Made by a program: the position numbers and the translations under genes
In this document: in pieces, positions 37,797 to 46,251 of the stretch
Position numbering within the stretch: position 1 is the stretch's first letter
Layout of the letters: each line of letters begins with the position of its first letter
Source: OCS116 sp051531935
GTDB lineage: Bacteria > Pseudomonadota > Alphaproteobacteria > Rhizobiales > OSC116
Assembly: GCA_051531935.1 (NCBI GenBank)
Contig: JAOPTR010000007.1
Location: forward strand, 62,001 to 126,000
Direction of reading: 5' to 3'
DNA length: 64,000 bases
The notes under the pieces: generated by a model
Told to the model about the DNA's origin: nothing
The model's input: the letters and a program-made list of their open reading frames with translations, nothing else
The model's database searches: none

Positions 37797-37825
37797 AATT
37801 TATTACAATTGCAAATCGTTGTCAA
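37797..37825 (-). promoter_or_regulatory. sigma-70 promoter overlapped by a Fur-like dyad
   Basis: On the minus strand TTGACA (37825-37820), a 17-nt spacer and TAAATT (37802-37797) form a good promoter about 43 nt upstream of the binding-protein ATG. TGACAACGATTTGCA at 37824-37810 overlaps the -35 and matches 11 of 15 positions of the 7-1-7 Fur consensus TGATAATNATTATCA. Iron repression of the operon is inferred from this. Confidence 0.6.
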
Positions 37826-37889
37826 TCGCACAATCTTTTGCTTCACTGAAATATATCTGTGTTAGTGTAAATAAAAAGGTGAAACCAAA

Positions 37890-38252
37890 ATGACCATAAA
37901 AGCCAGTTGCCATTGCGGTAATGTTAAGTTTGAAATAAATACAAAACCAGATTTTTTGATAAGTTGTAATTGCAGCATTTGCAGTAAATTATCAACTTTA
38001 TGGACACATGCAGCCGAGCAAGATGTGGTTTTTAGCAATGATGATGACGCAACTTTAAGCTATGTAATTGGCGAAGGTTCTTTGTCATTTCACACCTGCA
38101 AAAACTGCGGTTGTACAACCCATTGGTGGAGTGTCAAACGCGGTAAAGGTGCCCGTATGGCGGTAAATTTAGGTCTGCTCTCTCCAGATGAGCTTAAAAG
38201 CCACCGCATTCGTCATTTTGATGGTGCAGATAAATGGGAATTCTTAGATTAG
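37890..38252 (+). CDS. GFA family (CENP-V/glutathione-dependent formaldehyde-activating) protein
   Basis: 120 aa. Zinc-ligand cysteines are CHCGNV (residues 7-12), CNCSIC (about 28-33) and CKNCG (about 71-75), the Mss4-like GFA pattern. Stand-alone members rarely act on formaldehyde despite the name, so function is open. It diverges from the iron operon and overlaps the convergent patatin gene by 4 bp. Confidence 0.87.
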   Translation: MTIKASCHCGNVKFEINTKPDFLISCNCSICSKLSTLWTHAAEQDVVFSNDDDATLSYVIGEGSLSFHTCKNCGCTTHWWSVKRGKGARMAVNLGLLSPDELKSHRIRHFDGADKWEFLD

Positions 38253-39154
38253 CCTCTAAGATTCATTTGTTCTTCAATTTTACGCTTTAAATCGTCAGTC
38301 ATAGGCTTCGTGACTTCTAAAATTTCTAACGCTTTATTAAAATCCATCACCTTAAATTGGTCGATAGGCGCATTGATGTAAATATTAGGCGCACTGCGTT
38401 CTAATTGCCCTGCCATAATGGTGTTTTGCATTAATTGGTTAGATGCAAATAACACCTCACGGCTATTCGGTATCACCACTTCGCTTTCAGCGCGGGCTTT
38501 CTCGATGGCGCGTGCTTTGGATGATATCTTCAGTTTGGGGCGGTTTGTGCGTACTTTTAAAGGGCGGCCATTTACATTAATGGCAATGCTAAAATTACAT
38601 TCGTCAATAATTTCGGTGTAAGGCACAGGGTTGGCATAAGCACCATCAATATAAATATCGCCATTTATAACCACAGGTCTAAACACGGCAGGTATCGCCA
38701 TGCTCGCTGCCACGGCTAATTTTAGATCACCATCGGTAATTACAGTTTCGCTGCCTTCGTAAAAGTTTGTCGTCATCACTTTTAGAGGTATTTTTAAATC
38801 CGAAAAATCATCAACCACTTGGTCGGGCATCAATATATCCAACAAAGTCAAGCCATTGATTAATGCAGGTTGAAAGGGGTTCAGCAAATCAACAATTTCA
38901 CTGGCTGATGATGAGAATATTTGCCGTGCAATTTTGCCCGTATTTTTTAGCTTTTCATCAACAAAATCTAACAGGTCTTGGCTGTCCATGCCCGATGCAT
39001 GGCAAGCGCCAATCACAGCACCAATCGAAGTGCCAGATATAACATCCACCTCAAGCCCAAGGTCTTCCAAAGCTTTTACAGCCCACACATGGGCAAAACC
39101 GCGCGCGCCACCGCCACCAAGTGCCAAGCCAATTTTTAACGGTGGGTTTGTCAT
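38249..39154 (-). CDS. patatin-like phospholipase (RssA type)
   Basis: 301 aa. Oxyanion motif GGGGARG (about 13-19), nucleophile elbow GTSIG (about 42-46), and the DGA dyad aspartate (IDGAYANPVP, about 170). The enzyme would be a cytosolic serine lipase/acyl hydrolase. The C-terminal part (about 215-301) is charged and not recognised. It begins 4 nt after purD, so the two are probably cotranscribed. Confidence 0.88.
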   Translation of the reverse strand: MTNPPLKIGLALGGGGARGFAHVWAVKALEDLGLEVDVISGTSIGAVIGACHASGMDSQDLLDFVDEKLKNTGKIARQIFSSSASEIVDLLNPFQPALINGLTLLDILMPDQVVDDFSDLKIPLKVMTTNFYEGSETVITDGDLKLAVAASMAIPAVFRPVVINGDIYIDGAYANPVPYTEIIDECNFSIAINVNGRPLKVRTNRPKLKISSKARAIEKARAESEVVIPNSREVLFASNQLMQNTIMAGQLERSAPNIYINAPIDQFKVMDFNKALEILEVTKPMTDDLKRKIEEQMNLRG

Positions 39155-39158
39155 TCAT

Positions 39159-40457
39159 CTAACCTTTATTTGTAGCTTCACGCGATATGGCTTTATGTCC
39201 TATATCACGACGGTAAAAACCATCAGTCCAATCTATTTTGTCTATCGCAGCATAGGCCAACTTTGCCGCCTCTGTCACGTTGTTTGCTTGTGCCACGATA
39301 TTCAATACACGGCCACCATTGGCCAAAACTTGTCCATCAACCTTGGTAGTGCCAGCATGGAAAATATGAATATTGTCTGCCGCAGCGGCTACATCCAAAT
39401 TGTTAATCTCTGTGCCTTTTTCATAACCAAGAGGATAGCCTTTAGCGGCCATTACAACGCATAGAGCCGCATCATCGGACCATTCCATGACCAATTCTTC
39501 TAACCTATCTTCGGCCGTAGCCAACAAAAACTCCAACATGTCAGATTTCAGCAAGGTGGCGATAATTTGCATTTCAGGGTCGCCAAACCGGGCGTTATAT
39601 TCAATCAGTTTAGGGCCTGTTTCAGTGATCATCAAACCAGCAAATAGCACACCTTCAAATGGTGTTTTGCGTTTCACCATGGCGTTGGCAGTGGGGGTGA
39701 TAATTTCGTCCATCACACGTTGCTGCATAGCTGCATCAAAAATCGGTGCAGGGCTATAAGCACCCATACCACCAGTGTTTAAGCCAACATCACCTTCACC
39801 AACGGCTTTATGATCTTGGGCGCCAATCATTGGCGCGGTGTTGCTGCCGTTCACCAAGGCAAAAAAGCTAGCCTCTTCACCGACCATAAATTCTTCAATC
39901 ACCACTTCGGCACCTGCCGCGCCAAACATACCGCCAAATATATCGTCAATGGCGGCGTGGGCTTCATCCATGGTTTCGGCAATAATCACACCTTTACCTG
40001 CGCTTAGGCCATCGGCCTTTACCACTATTGGTGCGCCCATTTCGCTGGCGAAACGTTTGGCGCCTTCTGCTTCGGTAAAACGCTCATAGGCTGCGGTTGG
40101 AATATCAAATTCGCGGCATAAGTCTTTCATAAAACCTTTGCTGCCTTCAATTTGTGCGGCATCAGCATTGGGGCCAAAGCACAATATGTCGGCGGCTCTT
40201 ATACTGTCTACCAAACCGTCTACCAATGGGTTTTCGGGGCCAATGACCACAAAATCAATGTCTTTGTCATAGCAAAATTCAACAATTTCGGTATGCTTTT
40301 CTACATCCAAAATCACGGCCTCGGCTACATTATCTGTGCCGCCATTACCAGGTGAAACGTATAATTTGGCTAAATTGGCCGATTTTGCAATGCCAAAACA
40401 AAGTGCATGCTCACGCCCACCAGAACCCAAAACCAAGACGTTTAACTTTTTAGCCAT
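39159..40457 (-). CDS. purD: phosphoribosylamine-glycine ligase
   Basis: 432 aa. It joins glycine to phosphoribosylamine in purine synthesis. The opening VLVLGSGGREHAL, the ATP-grasp region with GLSAGKGV and DHKAVGEGD, GGMGAYSP and EYNARFGDPE are standard GARS blocks. Length is usual (about 425-435). It is divergent from xseA, an arrangement widely seen in Alphaproteobacteria. Confidence 0.95.
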   Translation of the reverse strand: MAKKLNVLVLGSGGREHALCFGIAKSANLAKLYVSPGNGGTDNVAEAVILDVEKHTEIVEFCYDKDIDFVVIGPENPLVDGLVDSIRAADILCFGPNADAAQIEGSKGFMKDLCREFDIPTAAYERFTEAEGAKRFASEMGAPIVVKADGLSAGKGVIIAETMDEAHAAIDDIFGGMFGAAGAEVVIEEFMVGEEASFFALVNGSNTAPMIGAQDHKAVGEGDVGLNTGGMGAYSPAPIFDAAMQQRVMDEIITPTANAMVKRKTPFEGVLFAGLMITETGPKLIEYNARFGDPEMQIIATLLKSDMLEFLLATAEDRLEELVMEWSDDAALCVVMAAKGYPLGYEKGTEINNLDVAAAADNIHIFHAGTTKVDGQVLANGGRVLNIVAQANNVTEAAKLAYAAIDKIDWTDGFYRRDIGHKAISREATNKG

Positions 40458-40553
40458 GTTGCACCTTAATAATTTTCATTTCAATAAATCTAGCCTATCT
40501 TTATCAGCAATGTCTGCTAAATTAAACCCCAATATTGTTGAATCAGGACATTT

Positions 40554-42020
40554 ATGAGCGAGTCAAAAAGCAACGTTTTGGAATTGTCGGTTTCGGAAAT
40601 TTCTCAAACCCTTAAACGCATGGTTGAAGACAATTTTTCCTATGTCCGCATCAGGGGTGAAATTTCGGGTTATCGGGGGCCGCATTCCAGCGGTCATGCT
40701 TATTTTTCGCTCAAAGATGAGAAAGCCCGTATGGATGCCGTGGTATGGCGCGGTGTGATGAGTAAATTACGCTTCAAGCCCGAGGAAGGCATGGAGGTTA
40801 TCGCGGTTGGCAAGCTTTCCACTTTCCCAGGTTCATCGCGTTATCAAATTATCATCGAGCGGTTAGAACCTGCGGGTGTTGGTGCGCTCATGGCCTTGCT
40901 CGAGGAGCGTAAGAAAAAACTTGCAGCCGAAGGTTTGTTTGCAGCAGAACGTAAAAAACCGCTGCCCTATTTACCCAAAGTTATTGGCGTTATCACCTCG
41001 CCAACAGGCGCTGTCATTCGTGATATTATGCACCGCATTAACGATCGCTTCCCCTGCCATGTCATTATTTGGCCAGCGCGGGTACAAGGCGAAACGTGCG
41101 CAGCAGAAGTCAGCGCGGCTATTGATGGCTTTAACAATTTAAGCCCAGATGCCAGCCAGAACCCCGATAATATGCCCAAACCCGATTTAATCATAGTCGC
41201 CCGTGGTGGTGGTTCACTAGAGGATTTGTGGGGTTTTAACGAAGAAGTTGTGGTGCGTGCAGCTAGTAACAGCAACATCCCACTTATTTCCGCCATTGGT
41301 CACGAAACCGATACAACTCTAATAGATTATGTATCCGACCGCCGCGCGCCAACTCCAACAGGTGCGGCCGAAATGGCCGTGCTGATTAAACGCGAACTCA
41401 CTTTGATGATTGATGACCGTGGCCAGCGGTTAAAAGTAGGTATGCACCGCATGTTAGAATATCGTGGGCAAAAACTAATTGCCGCCAAACGTGGCTTGCC
41501 AAAATTAAATGATTTGCTCATGCAGCCACGCCAAAAACTCGATCACGCAATTTTGCGTTTGCAAGGCGCATTAAAAGCCGGCACAGCAAGTAAACGCAGC
41601 CAGTTTGAGCGGCTAGCAGGGCGCATTTCACCCAATGCCTTATTGCAAAATATGCGCAATAAACAAAACAATATCGAGCAATATTCAGCAAGGCTAAAAC
41701 AATCTATTGGCAACGGTGTAAAGCAAAAAACTGTTGCCCTAGAAAATGTCGGAAAATTGCTCAACAGTTTTTCTTACAAAGGCGTGCTTAGTCGCGGCTT
41801 TGCATTGGTGATGGACGAAAAAGGCAAAAGCCTGAAATCTATCAAACAAGCTAAGCCCGGCACAGCAATTAACATTCGCTTGGCCGATGGCGACTTTGGC
41901 GCCACTGTTGGCGATACAGCCGAAACACTTGACATACAGCCCAAAAAGCCTAAAAAACAATCCAAGCCTAAAGCCAAACCAACCAATACAGGTGGGGCAC
42001 AAGGCAACTTGTTTGATTAG
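40554..42020 (+). CDS. xseA: exodeoxyribonuclease VII large subunit
   Basis: 488 aa. Residues about 12-105 form the OB-fold DNA-binding domain (YVRIRGEISGYRGPHSSGHA), followed by the catalytic domain with VIGVITSPTGAVIRDI, ARGGGSLEDLWGFNEE and AIGHETDTTLIDYVSD, a coiled-coil stretch, and a Lys/Pro-rich tail (KPKKQSKPKAKP). The complex with XseB degrades single-stranded DNA. xseB is not in this window. The DUF2093 pair follows after 9 nt. Confidence 0.94.
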   Translation: MSESKSNVLELSVSEISQTLKRMVEDNFSYVRIRGEISGYRGPHSSGHAYFSLKDEKARMDAVVWRGVMSKLRFKPEEGMEVIAVGKLSTFPGSSRYQIIIERLEPAGVGALMALLEERKKKLAAEGLFAAERKKPLPYLPKVIGVITSPTGAVIRDIMHRINDRFPCHVIIWPARVQGETCAAEVSAAIDGFNNLSPDASQNPDNMPKPDLIIVARGGGSLEDLWGFNEEVVVRAASNSNIPLISAIGHETDTTLIDYVSDRRAPTPTGAAEMAVLIKRELTLMIDDRGQRLKVGMHRMLEYRGQKLIAAKRGLPKLNDLLMQPRQKLDHAILRLQGALKAGTASKRSQFERLAGRISPNALLQNMRNKQNNIEQYSARLKQSIGNGVKQKTVALENVGKLLNSFSYKGVLSRGFALVMDEKGKSLKSIKQAKPGTAINIRLADGDFGATVGDTAETLDIQPKKPKKQSKPKAKPTNTGGAQGNLFD

Positions 42021-42029
42021 CGAGAATAT

Positions 42030-42242
42030 ATGTTCGGATTAAGCGACCAAAAAATCGCCAAAATACATTATGATACCCCTGACTATATAATTGTCGAGGC
42101 GGGCGATCATGTAATTTGTGCGGTGACAAAAAAACAAATCTTGATAGATGATTTGAAATATTGGAGCGTGGAACGCCAAGAAGCTTATATCGACGGCGAA
42201 GCTATGTTAAAACGCGAACTCGAATTTAACTCAGGAGACTAA
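42030..42242 (+). CDS. DUF2093 protein, copy 1
   Basis: 70 aa with the DUF2093 core YIIVEAGDHVICAVTKKQI, then KYWSVERQEAYIDG. The family is small and found beside xseA in Alphaproteobacteria; function unknown. It lies 9 nt after xseA and 1 nt before a second, related gene, so the two are a tandem duplication within an operon. Confidence 0.85.
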   Translation: MFGLSDQKIAKIHYDTPDYIIVEAGDHVICAVTKKQILIDDLKYWSVERQEAYIDGEAMLKRELEFNSGD

Positions 42243-42243
42243 T

Positions 42244-42453
42244 ATGTTTGGAATTGGTAAAGATAAACCCGCTGAATTGCGTTACCTCGCGGCAGACTAT
42301 ATTATTCTTAAAAAAGGCAACTATGTTTTATGCGCAGTTACAGGGGCACAAATAGACCTTGGCAGCCTTAATTATTGGAATGTCGACCGCCAAGAAGCCT
42401 ATAAAAATGGTGCAGCGTCATTACAACGCGAAATCGAAGTTTCAGCGAAATAA
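42244..42453 (+). CDS. DUF2093 protein, copy 2
   Basis: 69 aa. It shares with copy 1 the MFG start, ADYIILKKGNYVLCAVTGAQ and NYWNVDRQEAYKNG, then diverges in the tail. Its ATG has a GGAGACT site inside the end of copy 1. The intact CAVTG motif is closer to the family norm than copy 1 (CAVTK), so copy 2 may be the ancestral form. Confidence 0.85.
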   Translation: MFGIGKDKPAELRYLAADYIILKKGNYVLCAVTGAQIDLGSLNYWNVDRQEAYKNGAASLQREIEVSAK

Positions 42454-42464
42454 TAACCAATTAT

Positions 42465-43139
42465 TCACATGCCGAAATATTCTTCAAGCTCCAATCCATC
42501 ACTGGCAAAACCTGCTTTGTCGGATGATAAAATTTCAGTTTCGGCAATTGCCATTTTTTCCCATTTTTGCATTGCTGTGTGCTTGAGCAATTGGTTGCAA
42601 TAAGCTCTGGCAGCGGGTGATAGCTTAATGTTATAAGTTCTAAAACGCGCGGCAACAGGCGTAAAAAAGCAATCCACAATGCCATATTCGCCAAACAAAT
42701 ATTCACCATTTTGGGCGTACTCACTCCAAATCGCGTCAATATGGGCAATCTCAGCTTGGGTTTCTGGCGTTGGGTTTAGCTTGCGTCTTCCGCCAATATT
42801 CATTGGCATTTGGCCTCTCAAATGTGCAAACCCTGCGTGCATTTCGGCCGTAATCGCCCGCGCAATTGCCCGCTGTTTAACATCTTGCGGCCAGCCTTTT
42901 CCATCTAAATATACTTCCGATATATATTCGCAAATTGCCATTGTGTCCCAAATTTTTAGGCCATCATCTAACAATACTGGCACTTTGGCAGCGGTAGATA
43001 TTGCCAGTAATCTCTCGCGCATTCCATCGTCATGTAACGACACAACTTGCTGTTCAAACTCCATGCCAAATGCAGTCAGTAAAAGCCAAGGTCGCAACGA
43101 CCAAGATGAATAGTTTTGATTTCCAATAATAAGTTTCAT
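42465..43139 (-). CDS. glutathione S-transferase family protein
   Basis: 224 aa from the ATG at 43139 (MKLIIGNQNYSSWSLRPWLL); the open frame runs to 43211 but the family start is here. A thioredoxin-like N half with the SSWS catalytic serine region is followed by an all-helical C half (from about 85). This form with NxxYSSWSLRP is common in Alphaproteobacteria as YfcF/maleylacetoacetate isomerase-like GSTs. It converges on the DUF2093 pair 11 nt away. Confidence 0.87.
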   Translation of the reverse strand: MKLIIGNQNYSSWSLRPWLLLTAFGMEFEQQVVSLHDDGMRERLLAISTAAKVPVLLDDGLKIWDTMAICEYISEVYLDGKGWPQDVKQRAIARAITAEMHAGFAHLRGQMPMNIGGRRKLNPTPETQAEIAHIDAIWSEYAQNGEYLFGEYGIVDCFFTPVAARFRTYNIKLSPAARAYCNQLLKHTAMQKWEKMAIAETEILSSDKAGFASDGLELEEYFGM

Positions 43140-43229
43140 AGCATTCCCAATCAATTTAACAAATTGAATATTATCATAATTTGGATACAGAAAAATGCTC
43201 AAAAGCGCCAATTATCGTCAATAAATTGA

Positions 43230-44003
43230 CTATTTACGCTTAAATACCATAGCAGCTAACCACCCACAGAATAGGGCAAATAACACAGCCAAAATACCAT
43301 GTAGCCATGGGTAATTATGGGCAAATTGGGTGAGCTGGTTGCTAAACCCAAATTTCCGCATGGTAATAGGCGAATGCTCTTCAAATATCATCATGCCGTC
43401 ACGGAATAAATAAGCACTCACTTCATATTCTCCCACATCCACATTGGCAGGAAAATCTACATTGGCACGAAATAAGCCATTGCCAACAAATTTAACGCCA
43501 TTGGGCTGATCAATATAAAGCTTCTCTTCTTTTTTAAGCCTCACGACTGTGTTGCGAAAATCAAGCCAAGCCTTTGGGTCTGGCAGTCTTTGTCGCGAAA
43601 GGTCAGGGTTAAAGAACAGAAAATTAGTACCAAGACTATATTTACCCAATGTTGGCTTGTCCGAAATATCCTCAAGCGGGCGGCTACTCAGTACAGAGTA
43701 GTAAGATGGCATTTCAGTATATTCTTCACGAAAGTAATTAATCCACATACCAACTTTATGGGCTTTTTTATGCAATGCCATCGGTTTGTTTGGGCCGCGC
43801 ACAGTAATTACAATGTCATGTTTTTCAGGGTCGTAATCAAAAGCTTCGGTAAAGGTGCCAAAAAGTAAAAGGTTAGCACCCGTAAAAGTAGAGTTTATGT
43901 CGATACGACGTTTCGAAAGGTCGGTTACCAAATCAGCTTGTGCAGTGGTGCTTATGGCAAACGCAGCCACAACCATCAGGAATGTTTTATATAATATTTT
44001 CAT
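43230..44003 (-). CDS. TIGR02186 family protein
   Basis: 257 aa starting at the ATG with an AGGAGG box at 5 nt. Signal-like N terminus (about 1-23, ending TTAQA), an extracytoplasmic beta-rich region with FGTFTEAFDYDPEKHDIVITV, and one C-terminal membrane helix (about 233-252) with a RK tail. The family is restricted to Alphaproteobacteria and nearly always lies beside a TauE/SafE permease, as here. It probably assists that permease in the membrane; the exact job is unknown. Confidence 0.85.
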   Translation of the reverse strand: MKILYKTFLMVVAAFAISTTAQADLVTDLSKRRIDINSTFTGANLLLFGTFTEAFDYDPEKHDIVITVRGPNKPMALHKKAHKVGMWINYFREEYTEMPSYYSVLSSRPLEDISDKPTLGKYSLGTNFLFFNPDLSRQRLPDPKAWLDFRNTVVRLKKEEKLYIDQPNGVKFVGNGLFRANVDFPANVDVGEYEVSAYLFRDGMMIFEEHSPITMRKFGFSNQLTQFAHNYPWLHGILAVLFALFCGWLAAMVFKRK

Positions 44004-44011
44004 CATTCCTC

Positions 44012-44941
44012 CTAATGGGTTGCATAATTAAGTGGTAAAAGTTGGAATAATTCTTCTGGTTGTACCACAAGGTCAAAGCCTAGTTTCAAACAGACCAACA
44101 TCACCATGCCCGCTAGCAATGCACGTAATAATTCGGGCTTTAATTTTTGGCTAAACCGCACGCCAAATTGTGCGCCAATCACGCCACCGAACAGCGAGAT
44201 TGTTGCCAATACAACATCGACTGTTTGGTTTTGCCCCGAGTGTAAAATGGTCACCAATGCGGTCACAAAAATAATTTGGAATAAGGATGTACCGACCACA
44301 ACATTGGTGGGCATTTTTAAAATATAAATCATGGCAGGCACCATAATAAAACCACCACCAACACCCATAATAGACGCAAGAACACCTACAAATAAGCCAA
44401 TAATAAGCGGCGGAATGGCACTGATATATAAATGCGAAGCCCGAAACCGCATTTTAAAGGGCAATTTATGCACCCAATTATGCGACCCTGCACGGTGCGA
44501 AGGTGGCGAAGTACCTTTGTGGGCACGGTAAATAGCTCGTAAGCTTTCCACCAACATCAGCATGCCGATAATGCCCAAAAACACCACATATGAAATGGTA
44601 ATCAGTAAATCAACTTGCCCTAAACTTTTAAGCCAGTTAAATAACGCAACGCCTAAAAACGAGCCAAATACACCGCCAACAAGCAACACCATACCCATTT
44701 TAATGTCGACTGTTTTGCGCCTAAAATGCGCCATAACGCCCGATAAAGATGAAGCCACAATTTGGTTTGCGCCCGTAGCAACTGCCACAGCAGGTGGAAT
44801 GCCTGTAAAAATAAGTAAAGGCGTAAGTAAAAAACCGCCACCAACTCCAAACAGGCCAGATAGAAAACCAATGCCGCCGCCAATCGCGAGAAGCAAGAAA
44901 ATATTAACGCTAATTTCTGCAATAGGCAGATAAATATGCAT
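44012..44941 (-). CDS. TauE/SafE (TSUP) family sulfite exporter-like permease
   Basis: 309 aa with eight or more hydrophobic helices and the repeated TSUP motif: GGGIGFLSGLFGVGGGFLLTP in the first half and IGLFVGVLASIMGVGGGF in the second, separated by a charged loop. TSUP proteins export sulfite, sulfoacetate or related organosulfur anions. It begins the TIGR02186 pair, 5 nt upstream, and is divergent from the DJ-1 gene across a 375-bp gap. Confidence 0.86.
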   Translation of the reverse strand: MHIYLPIAEISVNIFLLLAIGGGIGFLSGLFGVGGGFLLTPLLIFTGIPPAVAVATGANQIVASSLSGVMAHFRRKTVDIKMGMVLLVGGVFGSFLGVALFNWLKSLGQVDLLITISYVVFLGIIGMLMLVESLRAIYRAHKGTSPPSHRAGSHNWVHKLPFKMRFRASHLYISAIPPLIIGLFVGVLASIMGVGGGFIMVPAMIYILKMPTNVVVGTSLFQIIFVTALVTILHSGQNQTVDVVLATISLFGGVIGAQFGVRFSQKLKPELLRALLAGMVMLVCLKLGFDLVVQPEELFQLLPLNYATH

Positions 44942-45213
44942 AATATTCCCTTTGTTCGCGTTGGTTTTGTTTGAAATTCATTTAGCACTTATTTTTACTG
45001 TGAAACAAGGTCAAATTCAAATAATCGTGGTTTTTTAAGTTTTGATTGATGTTGTCATTCAAATGGATAACCTGTCTTTGGATAAAATTATTTAAATTTA
45101 TTGGGGTAAATTCTAGGTGTTATAACGAAAAGATGCGATGCGGCATTATGCCCACAAAAGTGCGCTGCAAAACAACTAGCCCTTTGTAAATGCTTGTCGT
45201 TTGGCAAGTTATA

Positions 45214-45234
45214 TTAGTTGAACTAAAGTATAAT
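45214..45234 (+). promoter_or_regulatory. dyad TTAGTT-G-AACTAA next to a TATAAT box
   Basis: In the 375-bp gap between the TauE and DJ-1 genes, TTAGTTGAACTAA (45214-45226) is a perfect 6-1-6 inverted repeat placed 2 nt before TATAAT (45229-45234), the position of a repressor operator between -35 and -10. No convincing -35 was found at the right spacing. The rest of the gap (44942-45300) shows no other recognisable element. About 80 nt upstream of the DJ-1 start. Confidence 0.35.
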
Positions 45235-45316
45235 ATAAAAATGTAGTATTTGGCTATTACCAAAAATATTCATTTATGCCGTACCCTGTGTTGCGTTAAC
45301 CTTGAGGGAGGGAAGA

Positions 45317-45895
45317 ATGTCTAAGAAAATTTTAATGTTAGTCGGTGATTATACCGAAGATTATGAAGTAATGGTTCCGTTTCAAGCTCTATTGGCGCTT
45401 GGCTATATTGTAGATGCTGTTTGCCCAGATAAAGTTGCAGGTGATACAATTCGCACCGCGATACATGATTTTGAGGGTGACCAAACTTATAGCGAAAAAC
45501 CCGGCCATAACTTTGCGCTTAACGCAAGCTTTGCCGATGTAAATGCAAGTGATTATGATGGCTTGTTCATTCCAGGTGGTCGTGGTGCCGAATATCTGCG
45601 CCTTAATGAAGACTTGCTCAACATCGTACGTAGTTTTAACGATGATAAAAAACCAATTGCATCTGTTTGTCATGGCGCACAAATTTTAGTGGCAGCCAAT
45701 ATGATTGACGGCAAAAACATTTCTGCCTATCCTGCATGCGCACCTGAAGTGTGTATGGTTGGCGCTAAATATGCCGAAATTGGTATGGATGAAGCCATAA
45801 CTGATGGACATATTGTTTCATCTCCAGCATGGCCTGCTCACCCTGCTACCATTGCTCAATTTATCAAGCTTCTAGGGGCAGAAATTAAAATTTAA
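45317..45895 (+). CDS. DJ-1/PfpI family protein
   Basis: 192 aa from the ATG at 45317, with a strong GGGAGGGAAG site; a TTG at 45302 in the same frame is not needed. The nucleophile elbow SVCHGAQIL holds the conserved cysteine at about 116, and TEDYEV supplies the acidic residue that supports it. The family includes glyoxalase III-like, protease-like and stress proteins. It is coupled to the RHH gene 10 nt downstream. Confidence 0.86.
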   Translation: MSKKILMLVGDYTEDYEVMVPFQALLALGYIVDAVCPDKVAGDTIRTAIHDFEGDQTYSEKPGHNFALNASFADVNASDYDGLFIPGGRGAEYLRLNEDLLNIVRSFNDDKKPIASVCHGAQILVAANMIDGKNISAYPACAPEVCMVGAKYAEIGMDEAITDGHIVSSPAWPAHPATIAQFIKLLGAEIKI

Positions 45896-45905
45896 GGAAA
45901 ATACT

Positions 45906-46199
45906 ATGTGTTACATTTACGCTTCGACCGACCCAGAATTATTCACGCCAGTTACCAAATCGGTGAGGCTGTCAGGCGTTGTTTCAAGCGTACGGCTGGA
46001 AAAAATGTTTTGGGCATCGCTCGAAAAAATAGCCTCTGAGCAAAATCTAACACTACCTAAATTTTTATCTGAACTTTATGACGAAATAGTCGAAATACGT
46101 GGATCGGTTACTAACTTTTCCTCGCAACTTCGGGTTATCGTTGTGCAATATAATAACAAGCAAGAGCAACTTGAGCAGTCAGTCAAAAAATCGGCTTAA
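45906..46199 (+). CDS. ribbon-helix-helix (RHH_4) domain protein
   Basis: 97 aa beginning MCYIYASTDPELF. VVSSVRLEKMFWASLEKIA is the strand-helix part and FLSELYDEIVEIRG the second helix of the RHH_4 family, a set of small alphaproteobacterial putative DNA-binding proteins. It follows the DJ-1 gene by 10 nt and is closed by a strong terminator. It may regulate the DJ-1 gene or itself. Confidence 0.78.
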   Translation: MCYIYASTDPELFTPVTKSVRLSGVVSSVRLEKMFWASLEKIASEQNLTLPKFLSELYDEIVEIRGSVTNFSSQLRVIVVQYNNKQEQLEQSVKKSA

Positions 46200-46216
46200 T
46201 TGCACTAGAATTATTT

Positions 46217-46251
46217 AAATAGGGGCAGATTTTTATCTGCCCCTATTTTTT
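46217..46251. terminator. bidirectional intrinsic terminator
   Basis: A 14-bp stem (core AGGGGCAGAT / ATCTGCCCCT, extended by A-T pairs) with a TTTT loop and a T-run at 46246-46251. It serves the RHH gene on the plus strand and fadJ on the minus strand, whose stop is at its edge. Confidence 0.85.
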
